This document shows positions 51,400 to 62,930 of a DNA stretch of 64,000 bases, one piece after another. The stretch is from Otis tarda (lineage: Eukaryota > Chordata > Aves > Otidiformes > Otididae). Within the stretch, counting starts at the first letter, position 1, and each line of letters begins with the position of its first letter. A program made the translations under genes and the position numbers. Where the stretch lies: contig CM048591.1 of NCBI GenBank assembly GCA_026413225.1, positions 4,789,001-4,853,000 of the forward strand, in the 5' to 3' direction. The notes under the pieces are model-generated. The model saw only the letters and a list, made by a program, of their open reading frames with translations. It ran no database searches and was not told the DNA's origin.

Positions 51400-51576
51400 T
51401 GAATATTTATCCCCAAGTCGAGTCTGTTTTGTAACAGTAACTTTAAGGATTTCTCCCTGTCCTTTTCTCAAACCTCGAGCCGTTTTTCTTCTTTACCTCT
51501 CCGTGTTCTCTTGGAGGGTGGGGGGAGTGAGAGAGAGACTGCGTAGTCTGGTCACAATTGGGGCTGAACTATGACA

Positions 51577-53034
51577 GTAACCCTGGGGTTATATAATTGA
51601 TAAAATTGACAGTTGAGAAAGAAAAAAATAGGACAACAACACGATGCAAAACTTAATTATGAGTATGCATTCTTTTTTTTTTTTCTTTCTTTCTTTTTTT
51701 TCCTCTTAAATGAGATTCATCACCTTCAATGTTAGCCATTTAAATGTTAGGTACCTAGTGCACGCTCATCTATTCCTCTCCATCATCAGTGTAGAGAGAC
51801 AGGTGCACATATAGATCTGTCGGACTCTTACAGTATGACTAGTTCATCTCTGGATGTGTCTATTTCTCTCCCTTGACCACAGAGGATAACCAACATGTAT
51901 ATAGCTTAGGCTAGAGTCCTAATATTTAAATGATTAGAACTACAGCAGATGAATCTACTCTGAAACACTTAGACTTCGTTAAACAAGTTTGATTATTTAC
52001 AGTACTAATACACTTGAAAATGCTTATTTCCCTGTTCTCTGGTTGTGTTACTCATCATATGATTCTTGTACTCGTATATATACTTTTATGGAGCAAGTAA
52101 GTGAAATTTATGCAGAAATTAGTGCTGGAAAACCTTTGAAATAGTCATCTGCTTTAGGGTGGGTGCCAAAGGTTTTTGTACACTTTTTAACCAAGAAGTA
52201 GATGCATACCTGTGTTGAGAACAGTGGACTGAAACTCTTGGGAAAGATAAAACACTTTTACTGGCAGTTTTTGTGCAGACTAGAAAAAAACCCTAAAAGT
52301 AAAACTTGTTTCCTGATATTTTAGTATTTCAGCAACTAGCCCTGATTTCACAGAAGGGGCAAATAGGGAAAAAAAAGTTCTTCAGAACTGAGGATTTTGT
52401 GTCCATAGTCAAAACAAATTCTTATCACATCTGAACTGCTTTTCTCATCCTTGTATGGATGGACACCAAGAGACAGTTCAGAACAGCATTACCTATAACA
52501 GTTATGTAATAGGTTAGTGACAGCGCTACCACAGTGATTAAAAATATGTGCTACTTGATAGTACGTTTTCCCAAATTTGTTCCAAGGAAGATGTTCAACT
52601 GTTCCTGAAATAATGTAGGCACACTGGTTATCTCAATCATCTTAGGATACTGTCATTTGGTACCCAACTAAACATTTATTACGAAAATACAGAAGACCAA
52701 GTTTAACCTTTTTTAACATTTTATGTTATTTTTGTGCATTTTTGCAGTCATTTGCATCTATAATGACAAGATACTCAGGTCAGAGTCTTACTTCTTAGGT
52801 GGAAGTATAGACTGAATAGTGCAAACTAATATTTTCAGAGTAACACAGCACCGGGAACTGAACTCCCAGAGAAGGTAAGGAGATTTTAAGATTTAACACA
52901 TGATAAATCTAACTGTATATGAAGAAAACTTACGTTAGATTTTTGGTCAAAATGTGTGTCTGTGCAGGGACTAGGTCACTCATAAATACACTGCATTGAA
53001 TAATTCTGCATTGGCAGATGGAGGGAGTGGATGA
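51577..53034. other. Unique stretch after LTR B
   Basis: About 1.45 kb with no gene recognised. A T-rich run with CTTT units lies at about 51671-51705. Confidence 0.55.
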
Positions 53035-54082
53035 GTTAACGAGGCATGATCTGCCCTTGGTGAAGCCATGTTGGCTGTCACCAACTGCCTCCTTGCTCTC
53101 CATGTGCCTTAGCATGGTTTCCAGGAGAATCTGCTCCATGACCTTGCCAGGAACAGGCCGGTCAGCCTCACCTCTGTGCCGGGACAGCGGGATAGAGTGC
53201 ACCCTCAGCAAGTTCACCAATGACACCAAGCTGTGTGGTGCCGTCAACACGCTGGAAGGGAGGGATGCCATCCAGAGGGACCTTGACAGGCTGGAAAGGT
53301 GGGCCCGTGCCAACCTCATGAAGTTCAACCAGACCAAGTGCAAGGTCCTGCACCTGGGTCGTGGCAATCCCAGGCACAAATACAGGCTGGGCGGAGAATG
53401 GATTGAGACCAGCCCTGAGGAGAAGGACTTGGGAATGCTGGTGGACAAGAAGCTCAACATGAGCAGGCAATGCGCTCTTGCATCCTGGGCTGCATCAAGA
53501 GCAGTGTGGCCAGCAGCTTGAGGGAGGTGATTCTCCCCCTCTACTCTGCGCTGGTGAGACCCCACCTGGAGTACTGTGTCCAGTTCTGGAACCCTAAATA
53601 TCAGAAGGACATGGACCAGTTGGAGAAGGTCCAGATGAGGGCCACGAATATGATAAGAGGGCTGGAGCACCTTTCCTATGAGGACAGGCTGTGAGAGTTG
53701 GGGCTGTTCAGCCTGGAGAAGAGGAGGCTCTAGGGAGACCTGATAGCGGTCTCGCAATACCTCAAGGGGGCCTACAAGAAAGATGGGGAGAGCCTGTTCA
53801 GTAGGGCCTGTTGTGATAGGACGAGGTGTAATGGTTTTAAAATAGAGGGAGGTAGATTTAGATTGTATAGTAGGAAAAAAATTTTTACAATGTGAGTTGT
53901 AGAACACTGGCCCAGGTTGCCCAGAGAGGTGGTGGAAGCCCCATCCCTGGAAACGTTCAAGGCCAGGCTGGATGAGGCTCTGAGCAATCTGATCTAATTG
54001 GGAATGTCCCTGCTCCTTGCAGGGGGGTTGGACTAGATGACCTTTGAAGGTGCCTTCCAACTAACCATTCTATGATTCTATG
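53035..54082 (+). mobile_element. CR1 LINE copy with an inverted 5' segment
   Basis: From 53156 the copy runs in the plus direction to the CR1 3' end (CCATTCTATGATTCTATG at 54065-54082). The first about 120 bp (53035-53155) are CR1 ORF2 in reverse orientation. Read on the minus strand they give [19 protein letters not shown] and then [14 protein letters not shown], a conserved reverse transcriptase stretch. Directly after the junction the sense strand reads [10 protein letters not shown], which normally sits immediately before that same stretch. It then jumps to [11 protein letters not shown], about 150 residues further on in CR1. This is the signature of twin-primed insertion with internal loss. 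Confidence 0.9.
53178..54050 (+). pseudogene. CR1 ORF2 reverse-transcriptase C-terminal remnant, damaged
   Basis: It corresponds to the 46449 remnant, but the catalytic FADD box reads FTND (KFTNDTKL). A deletion of about 20 bp near 53478 removes the AAQKAN segment and shifts the frame. TGA at 53692 and TAG at 53731 interrupt the following frame. The C-terminal VVEHW..LPREVV block near 53900-53940 is still visible. It is not functional. Confidence 0.88.
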
Positions 54083-56878
54083 AATACTTATTATCCGTTA
54101 TTCTCTGAGGGAAGAAGCTACACATATAGCTTTGGAAGCCTACAAAGAATTTTCTTTGTAGTAACTAATGACATTGTTGACCATTCACCCAAAATGATGA
54201 ATCATGTTGAGCAAGGCTATATCAACTTTAATTTTTTCATCCTTCAGTGCTCATTCCTTTTCATTGAACAGCCATTCTCAGGGTAACCTCCTCTACTTTG
54301 CCTGTAGGGGAGGTTTACAGTAGCAGCAAGGACCATCACTAAAAAATAACAAATGTCGCCGCATTGCCCATCTGTTGAAACACTGTATAAACTAAATAAC
54401 TAATAATAGATGCCCACAGGAGCTAACACTTTTTCACTTGTAACTATTCGTAAGAGGAATAAACCAAAAAATGCTTTATGATGGAAAAGAGGGAATAAAA
54501 TGCCAAGTTGGGGGTAAAAAAAATCTTAGCATGAATGAAAATCTCTCAACTGTCATACACATATACACTGCAGTATCTTTGTCACAGAAGGGTAATGAGA
54601 ACAGTGATAGCAGCTTCTATGTGAGAGACTAAATAGACCAAGACTCCTATTCTTCAAAAAGACATAACTGAGGGGGTTTAAAAAAGTAGCAAACAGTATT
54701 GATCATTGACTACTGAAGAAAAATACTGAATGAGTTTCTACAGTTTACCACAGCACAAGAATATGATTAAATATCAGACAGTAAGTGTAAAGCAACAAAA
54801 GAAAAGTGGTTGGTTTGTTTGGTTTTGGCTTTTTTTTTTCATAGAGGATGAAGCAACATTTTGGAATTTGGTGTTATAGGATGTTCTAGAGTATAAAATC
54901 AGATTAGACACATTTTTGGAAGAAAAATTCACAATAGAATAATGGTCCTGATCATTCCCCTGACTAAAGGACTTTTAAACAGAACTGCCAGATAAAGGAG
55001 GTTATTTCAATACTGTCTTTCTAGTCATTTTCTTTATACATTTATTACTGACTACTGTTGGCAACAGGTTTCTGACTAAGTAGCATTTTAGATTGGTTCA
55101 ATTAGGATCTTGTCTTGTTCACTTTTTGTAGATTTTCTGTGGTAGAACCACTTTTGTAGAATCAGATCTAGAAAGGCATTGGCAGTATACTGAACATTCA
55201 CCAGAATGTTTACGAAGAGGAAAGATCTCATTTTCATAATTTCTTTGGTAAATTGCATTGCTGATTTGACATGCATAGAACTTTGATGAATTCCTAACGG
55301 CTTACGAGACTTGAAAGGAAGAAATGGTATACATGTAAAACCTCTCTGCCACTGTACTCTTCTTCCACAGAGGACAGCAGAGATCCATTCGTTGAGGATC
55401 TATCTATGCTTCTTCTGGTTTGCCATTAGGAAGCTTTTTGTAAGGAATTGTCCACTTATAAATGTAGAACCCCAAGCCAATATGAAATTGTGACATGCTT
55501 TTCTCAGAAATTGGATGTCAGCCATACATTAAGAGTCTTAAATGAAAAAAAAATCTAGAGGAAAAGTAATAATGAGAGGTTCTCTTTGTCTAGAGATATT
55601 GGAATGTGTGAATACCAGAGGTCTTTCTAGAACCAGATTCTGAGGGGCTTTCACAACTATCAATAATTTCATTAACTTTTAGGGAAAATTTTTCTTATAA
55701 ACTTATTCAAAGCCCATTATAGTCAATATTAAAAAAAAACCCAAAACTGTAAGTTTTGGATCAAGCCCAGAATAAAAGGCTTCTTAATTTAGATCTCCAA
55801 TTTTCATGAGACGTCATTTTATAACCATTTATATATGCAAATTAAAACACTGAATATTATGGTTTCCAGGTATCTTGGTGACTGTTTACTCCAGGTAGCT
55901 CTCAAATTTCTTTAATAATTTCTGTTATTGCCCTCTAGAATTACAGAGAGAAATCTTTCATCTAATTACTACACTAAGTATGCAAATGCTGCTGGATTTA
56001 ATTAGTATTTTTCCCTCTTGAAATGATGAACAAAGCTCAAGAAATTTTAAATGTATCATGTTCTACAGATACTACATTAGCAATCCAATGCCTTTCCACA
56101 AAAGGTATTGTAGCTCCTTCTCCTCAGAGGATTAACAAACATGGGCTTGACCTGTAATGAGTTTATTGGTGCACACAGTTAAAAAGGTCATATCTAAATG
56201 GCACAATGGATATTAGTGAAATCTGTATTAGCATCCATCTGATTTTGTAGTCTATATAGTATCACTCAGAACCACACTAAAATACGAGTTTAGTCAGTAA
56301 GGAAACCAAGTGTAGCAGTATCTTCAATAGAAAGGCTCAAGAACAGAACTAATGTCAATAGATTGCCTCAGTTTGTTTCCTCTGTATGTGTGTACATATT
56401 CATGTATGTTCATAGACACACACTTCAGGTTATCTACGAGTAAACCCTAATCTGGATTTTCCATCCCTTACCATGATTTACACTTTCACTATCAGTTACA
56501 CATGGGAATTGCAAAGTATATGCTATAAAATGGTCTTTGCAAATGCTCTGTTGGTATACCTAATGGATCTAACCAGGAACAAGGCCAAATATCTTCCCAT
56601 AGTTACCAGGGAGAGATCACACAACAGGAAATCAGTGTATTCTTGACAGAAGTATGGTGCTTTGCTTTGCTCTGCTTCTAGGCTGCATATTCATGACACC
56701 AGTCAGTCTTCCTTGACTAAAGAATGAGGCCTAACAGAAGAATGAACATTTGGTTCATGTCCTTTTGGGGTCATATGAACTTCTTTTCTTGATTAAACCT
56801 TATTGGCCCTTAACATTACTACCAGTGCAGAGGAGCTCATGAACCTTTTGATCTTTCCTTTGCTTCTGTCTGCTGCAG

Positions 56879-56902
56879 GATCAAATATGAAGTCTGTCCC
56901 AG
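56879..56902 (+). other. Candidate 24-nt microexon
   Basis: A pyrimidine-rich tract ending TGCTTCTGTCTGCTGCAG (AG at 56877-56878) is followed by 24 nt and then a strong donor, CAG|GTAAGA. The length is a multiple of three. Two of its three frames are open (IKYEVCP or SNMKSVP). Sites this good arise by chance in large non-coding regions, and no flanking exon is known, so this is a hypothesis only. Confidence 0.2.
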
Positions 56903-57927
56903 GTAAGACACTTAAGACTCATATTTATTAGAGTAACTAAGAAGGCTTGAAGAATCCAGACCCCAGAAATGCAAAGAACTGGAGAAAGATAGCTACATCT
57001 TAAAAGAACCCCGGCAGGAATGAAAGGAGCAGTCCAGAATCCCTCCTATTAGATACGTAAGTTCATCACAGGACCATGATAATGTATCTTTTTTTTCCAA
57101 TATTACCTAGAAGTCTAATAACCTGCTCAAAGATTTTCTTGTGCAGTGTTGCCATATGGTTTGCAAAGTTAACCTCAGTATTAGTGGCAGGCCAGTTACA
57201 TGTTGAAAACACCAACCATACAATTATTAATCACTCATAGAAATTAATTACACTGTAAAGTGAAATGTAATGGGAGAAGTTGCTTAGTGAACATCCTTGC
57301 TGGAAGAAAATAAAATTTTGCATAGGAAAGGTGTGCAGACTAGACAGGGAGTTGAATGCGCTTTTCAGATTCAGTAGATTTTGCTGAGTATCAAGTGAAA
57401 AATTTAGGGTCTAATTAACTGGACTTTAGCTTTTTGGCAGTCTACACTAGGGTGAGATGAATTGTACCATAAGTATATTTATTTCTGCTTTGAGGTGATT
57501 AACTCAACTATAAACAGTTAAAGTATACAAGTCTAAAGTTAGGTGAAGTGAGTATTTCTCTTAGTGATTTAAGGTGATATCACTTGCTGTTTCAGTAATG
57601 CCAACCTTTATCACCTCTTTCCTATTTCCCTTTTAAAGATGAGGGCAATTTCCCTTGAGCAATATCTAGGGGGCAAACTCTGCTCTGGAAAACATGTGTG
57701 AAAAGGATGCCATATTTCAGATTTTTTTTCTTCACAAGTACTCTGTCTGAAGGAGCTGCCAGGTGATAACAGCGAGGCAGCCCCCCTAACAGGGGCAAGT
57801 TACTACTACCTCTGTTAAACCACTACTCAATTTCAGGTACTTGTGCCAGCGAGACTACGTAGTTCACTGTATGTATTTATCCTAAAGAAATTCTATTGAT
57901 TTAAAGAAAGTTTTATCCCATTTGCAG

Positions 57928-57982
57928 AGTCAGATTCTGCAAATCCCAAAGGCTGGAGGAGTTAAAAAACTGAGCTTGGAAG
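57928..57982 (+). other. Candidate 55-nt exon
   Basis: It is preceded by TTTTATCCCATTTGCAG and followed by GAAG|GTGAGT. One frame is open throughout (SQILQIPKAGGVKKLSLE). Joining it directly to the 56879 candidate does not keep a single open frame, so the two are not supported as consecutive coding exons. It could be a non-coding exon or a chance match. Confidence 0.15.
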
Positions 57983-58187
57983 GTGAGTGGGGTATGAGTG
58001 AGTCTGCACAGGGGCCCCAGTTCATTGTCTGTCCACAGGCTAGTAGCACCTATTATTCCACTATGCTTCTGATCTGAGCTGTATGTGTCGGGGAAAATCA
58101 GTCCATCTGCCCTGGCAAGCAGAGGTACATGCTGCTACGTTTAAAAGGTGAGTAAGCCCACCAAGTTAGTGGTTCAGGCAAGGCAAT

Positions 58188-58218
58188 AAAACAAACCAAA
58201 ACAAAACAAAACAAAACA
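58188..58218. repeat. (AAAAC)n microsatellite
   Basis: AAAACAAACCAAAACAAAAC and further AAAAC units, about 31 bp. Confidence 0.85.
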
Positions 58219-60388
58219 GGTGAAATTTCTAAGGCCCCAAGGAGAAGAAGGTAAACTTCAATTACCTGAGTATAAGCCTAGTTTCAGTACATTTTTAAAA
58301 AAAATAATAATATTAGCATTAGTGTTTTAACATTAACCTTTTGCATAGGCAGGCATATGCTTCACAGAAGACCCATATCTGTGGAGGGGTAATGGTACCC
58401 AGTTAAATAAATCGTCCTATAGATCATATTTATCACATTCGGCTGTGGAAAGTATGGGAAGTCACCATTCCCTCTCCCTCATTTGGAGGCTTGTCCTGCG
58501 CTTGCCGCCTGGTCCTGATCATGCCATGAGGAGGTACTCTCCCTGTATGACCCATCCTTGGAGTTTCATGCATTGTGTATATTACATGGTTACCCAGTTT
58601 TAAATCTCCAGGCCATACATTTTCAATATTGATCTTACTTTCCCACAACCCAACTAGATATACAATAAGGAAAACAATTTTGCAGAGCAGGGCTGAATGG
58701 AGACAAAAGGATATCGGAATGAAAGCAAGGAATTATCCAGCCTGATTTAGAGTTGACCCCCTCAGGCTATTGCTCACTTACTCTGTGCTGCAAAGGAACA
58801 AAACAATTCCCTTGTTCATTCTGGAAACTGGTTTTATGTTCTCATAATAAACTACTTTTCTAACAATCCAAACACTCTCCTACTGGGAAACATTATCACC
58901 TGAAACAAATTTTGTTCCATGCCTGTGAGTCAAGCCTTCAAAGCTTTTCATAGGTGACCCTGTAATGTGGTGAAAAAAAAAGCTGACAGAGTAAGCAAGA
59001 AAGTACTCAACTTCCAGATGAACAATACACAAAAGGCACATAAAAGAGGCAGTAACTAAAGACAAAACTAACAAACACAGAGCAACTCACTGCAGCCAAG
59101 GTTATTTTCAGGTGTTGTCTGCGCTAGACAAATCATTTGACTGTGATGTCTTTCAATTGTTAGTAAGTGCTCTTGAGTCCGAACAGATTTCTACAGTCAC
59201 TTTGCAGTGACTGTCACTAGTGGTTCTCTAGAATTTGTTTGTCTTGGAGCGTTCGCTGCACTGCTGGGGTAAATAATACATATTCCACTGCTTTACCGTC
59301 CACAGCGGCAGAGCTAACCCATCTCTGATCTATTCCCTTTTGCTGCCCTGAAGCCATCTAGCCACGGCCATGGTATCATGTGCTTTACAGAACCTACCTT
59401 GGGAGTTATTTTCTTTTTTTTTTTCAATCAGCAGTTTCTGGTACTGAAGTGCCTTTTTTTCTTTGTCAGAAACCCTCTAGCTCCTTCCAGCTGTCCCCAG
59501 TCGTCTCCAAGGGATGAGAAGCTTTGCCAATTCCTCGAGTGTGTGGCACATCAGCTGTGCCAAGGAATACTGACATTTTTTCCCCCAATGACTGAAAATC
59601 AAAGGCTGAAGAGGGGAAAGGCCTGGAGATAAAGCCACAAACTTCTGAAAACTTAAGGAAGTTATAATGAAAAAAAGTATAACATCAGAGTGAGACCAGC
59701 TGTCCTCAATCCTTCCCTGAAAACCGATGGCTGCTTGAAACCACAGCAGTAGCTCAACAGGCAGACAGCTTGTGATAGCTGAAATGTAAGATTGAGAAGT
59801 TTGCATGTAACAAGTCCATTTACTCCGAAGTGTTTTTTTTTTTTTTTAATATTTTTTTAAAGCCTCACTTAAGCTGCCTCTGCACATCCAGTCTGGAGCT
59901 TTACAGAACCAGCTTTTCAAGAAAGGTTGCTGGTTCTGCCATTTGTACAAGGTACAAATAGAGATTTGCGTCTCTTCCTCACTTTCAGTTTTACACAGGT
60001 TAGACAATAGACCAGAATGCAATGGTACATTGTACTCATTCTTCAGCCATGCTTACTTAGATTTTCAAAGGTGGGCTATAACATAAACAGGACATAAAAG
60101 GGCTTTTGAATTGTCACTTGGGAAAATAGAAAATTATTAAAAGAAAACAACAAAAAAATGAAATTTTCATTATTGAAGCCTCTTAAATAAAGATTTTATT
60201 TTGTTTTTGTAACAACTGTGTGGGGCACCGTCATTGATATGTATATTGTAAAATGCCTGGAAATAGAAAAATATTTTATTCCAGGCTAATTTGTTAACAC
60301 TGCTCAAGTGGACCTTTTGCTGATGTTAACATCATTAAATTCAGATGTGGCTCCAGGGTACTCTTATGCATGTTATATGGAATATATT

Positions 60389-61037
60389 AGAATCATAGAA
60401 TCATAGAACAGTTTGGGTTGGAAGGGACCCATCCAGTCCAACTCCCCTGCAAGGAGCAGGGACATCTCCAGCCAGGTCAGGTTGCTCAGATCCTCATCCA
60501 ACTTGGCCTTGAGTGTTTCCAGGGATGGGGCATCCACCACCTCTCTGGGCAACTTGGGCCAGTGTTCTACCACCCTCATTGTAAAAAAATTTTTCCTTAT
60601 GTAAAGACTGAATCTGCTTCCTCCTATTTTAAAACCATTACCCCTTATCCCATCACAACAGGCCCTGCCCAAAATTTTCTCCCCATCTTTCCTGTAGGTC
60701 CCCTTTAGGTAATGGAAGACCACTGTAAGGTCTTCTCCGAGTCTCCTGTTCTCCAGGCTGAACAGCCCCAACTCTCTCAGCCTGTCCTTACAGGAGAGGT
60801 GCTCCAGCCCTCTCATCATCTTTGTGGCCTCCTCTGGACTCACTCCAGCAGGTCCACATCCTTGTGATGTTGGGAGCTCCAGAGCTGGATGCAGTACTCC
60901 AGGGGGGGTCTCACCAGAGCAGAGTAGAAGGGCAGAATCACCTCCCTTGAGCTGCTGGCCACACTTCTTTTGATGCAGCCCAGGAAGCAGTTGGCTTTCT
61001 GGGCTGCAAGCACCCATTGCCGGCTCATATTGAGCTT
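60389..61037 (-). mobile_element. CR1 LINE 3' fragment, antisense
   Basis: It starts AGAATCATAGAATCATAGAA (reverse of the 3' tail) and runs back to AAGCTCAATATGAGCCGGCA on the minus strand, within ORF2. Minus-strand pieces include [51 protein letters not shown] and RKNFFTMRVVEHWPKLPREV, all CR1 ORF2 C-terminal segments. The pieces lie in more than one frame, with a break near 60840-60850. It is a 5'-truncated, inactive copy. Confidence 0.95.
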
Positions 61038-62890
61038 ATAATCCTGCCTTTAAGTGTCACTGCTGAATCTTTGTTGTAGTTCCCACACAGTTTCTACAGC
61101 AAATGCAGGCCTCAGAGCAAGGCAACTATCACTTTTTCCATGAGTGGAAAGTGGGAACTGTACCTTTGCTTATTTTCACCACTGTACTCAACATTGTTTG
61201 AAAATCCTCTTTAAGCTTTGGTAGGCAAACTCAACTGTAGTTCGAGTTTTCTCAAGAAAGGGGAACAATGTGGCCTCTCAATATGAGCTCAAGTCATCTT
61301 CCATACAATCTTGACAGACCAAGCTTGAGCAAGACCAAACATAAAATGGGGCACTTTTCCTGTAGTTATTCCTAATTTTAGCTTCTCCTTACAGCCAGGA
61401 AGGTGAACATAAAGTTGTAGCTCATGGGGTTCAGTGGAGCCTGTTCTTCAACCATACGCAGTAGCTAGTGTGTTGTAAATTCATACACTAATCTAACTTC
61501 CCCATGTAGACAAGCTGTGAAAGCAAAACCTACTAGGAAAGTATATGTGCATATGGCCACATTGAACTGAGTCCAAACTGGCTGCTTAGCTCTTCAGAAA
61601 GCAGAGCACTTACAAAACGTTAAGACAGAGTACATGAAAATCATTATACATACACAGGCAGTTCCCCAGTTAACACTACAGATACCTGAGCCTGACAGCA
61701 AGAGACACTAAGAAATAGCACAGTGATTAAATTTAAAGCCCACTTTTTAATTTTTTTTTTCTTTGAAGCTTCATAGTGGTGAAAGAAGAACCAATCAATT
61801 TTGATCTTGATCTAGAGCAAGTTTCTGTGATGTTAAAACAGTGTTATTGCACCCAATTAAACCAGTTACAAGACAGACCAAATAAAAAAAAAATATTATT
61901 TGTGCAATGTTTCAGCCTCCTTGATGTTGCTGCAATAATATGAGTACTCCACAGAGATGCTACAGGCCCTTTGTATGAGTAATTAATTCACTGTACTCCT
62001 AAGACAGGACAACTGTCATATCTGAAATGCTGTGGTCTTTCCATGTACCTTGATTTCAGGCTTCCTGTATAAAAGAAAACTTGTCACACACATTCATGGT
62101 CAACTAGAGTTCAGATCCTTCATTACGAAAAAAAAAAAATATTGTGTTTCTCTTACATGTGTTTCCAGGAAGGAATTGCACCTACATGTTTCAGCCCAGC
62201 AATTTTCTAAAATCTGGAGGGACCAAATGACTTCTGCATCAGTTATTCTTATTGAGAAGGGACGAGTTTTGAATGTACCAAAATCATAGTGATATTTATG
62301 GGAAAAAAAAAAAAACATATCTTCCAGATACACACTTTCCATCTATTTCTTTTTTTTTTCAGCAGTTAGTCTTAGGTACCCTCACTAAAAGGGGCAGCAA
62401 TTTCATTCACATGCGATATATACCATTCCCCAGAGTCACAGTGACTCAAGGGAAATTTTTCAGGAATGTAGATGGAAAAAATGTAAACATTTGCCATAAG
62501 ATCACAGGTTGCTGTATTTTCCTGTTTCCCCCTCTAATGATGACCACAGGTCAGAATTCTCTGGTGTTCAGATAGGTAATCAGTCCCTGGCACAGGGTCA
62601 GTCTTGTTTTCTCTATTTTAAGTAAATATTTTTTTTCATTTATCTATCCTTGACTTTGCTGTGGAAAATGCAATGTAGTAGCTGGGTTCAGAGCAGTTCC
62701 TGCAGGACAACACAAGGACAACCACCATGCTCTTGCTGAAAGAATAGACATTGAAAAATAGTGTCTCACTTTCTGCTGCTTCACTTTTTTTTTCTTTGCC
62801 ACTTGTCACTGCCACTGAAGAACTTCAGCTGAAGAAATTAATAAATCATCACTGCCACTGCAGAAGGCCAGATAGCACTTTTTTTTTTCT

Positions 62891-62930
<40 letters not shown>

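Larger units (their letters stand above)
50455..51576 (+). mobile_element. Solo LTR B, same family as LTR A
   Basis: It begins TGTGGTTTTG and ends ACTATGACA. It is flanked by GTAAA (50450-50454) and GTAAC (51577-51581), a 5-bp duplication with one mismatch. The internal layout matches LTR A: CCAATTGG (50569), TATTTAAG (50614), AAG|GTCAGT (GT at 50881), the repeat array, and AATAAA (51394). It lacks 11 bp present in LTR A and in the 8-kb copy, next to the CCAAT box. It retains about 15-20 bp near 50835-50860 that LTR A has lost. Different flanks and duplications show it is a separate insertion and not the other end of one provirus. Confidence 0.93.
54083..60388. other. Unique AT-rich stretch
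   Basis: About 6.3 kb without a recognised gene or clear interspersed repeat. Two exon-like islands with good splice signals at 56.9 and 57.9 kb are listed separately. Open frames are short, mostly under 80 codons, and carry no known motifs. Confidence 0.55.

Noticed and set aside
44343-51576. A single provirus bounded by the two LTRs
   Set aside because: The 5-kb interval contains no gag, pol or env, and instead has CR1 fragments in both directions. Each LTR has its own target-site duplication and unique flanks.
52930-54060. A 376-codon minus-strand open frame as a gene
   Set aside because: It is the antisense of the CR1 copy for most of its length. Only the short inverted segment is real coding-strand CR1 sequence.
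44343-54082. Segmental duplication of an LTR plus CR1 unit
   Set aside because: The order LTR then CR1 repeats, but spacings differ (about 2.1 versus 2.6 kb). The sequences between and flanking them are unrelated, and the CR1 5' ends have different structures.
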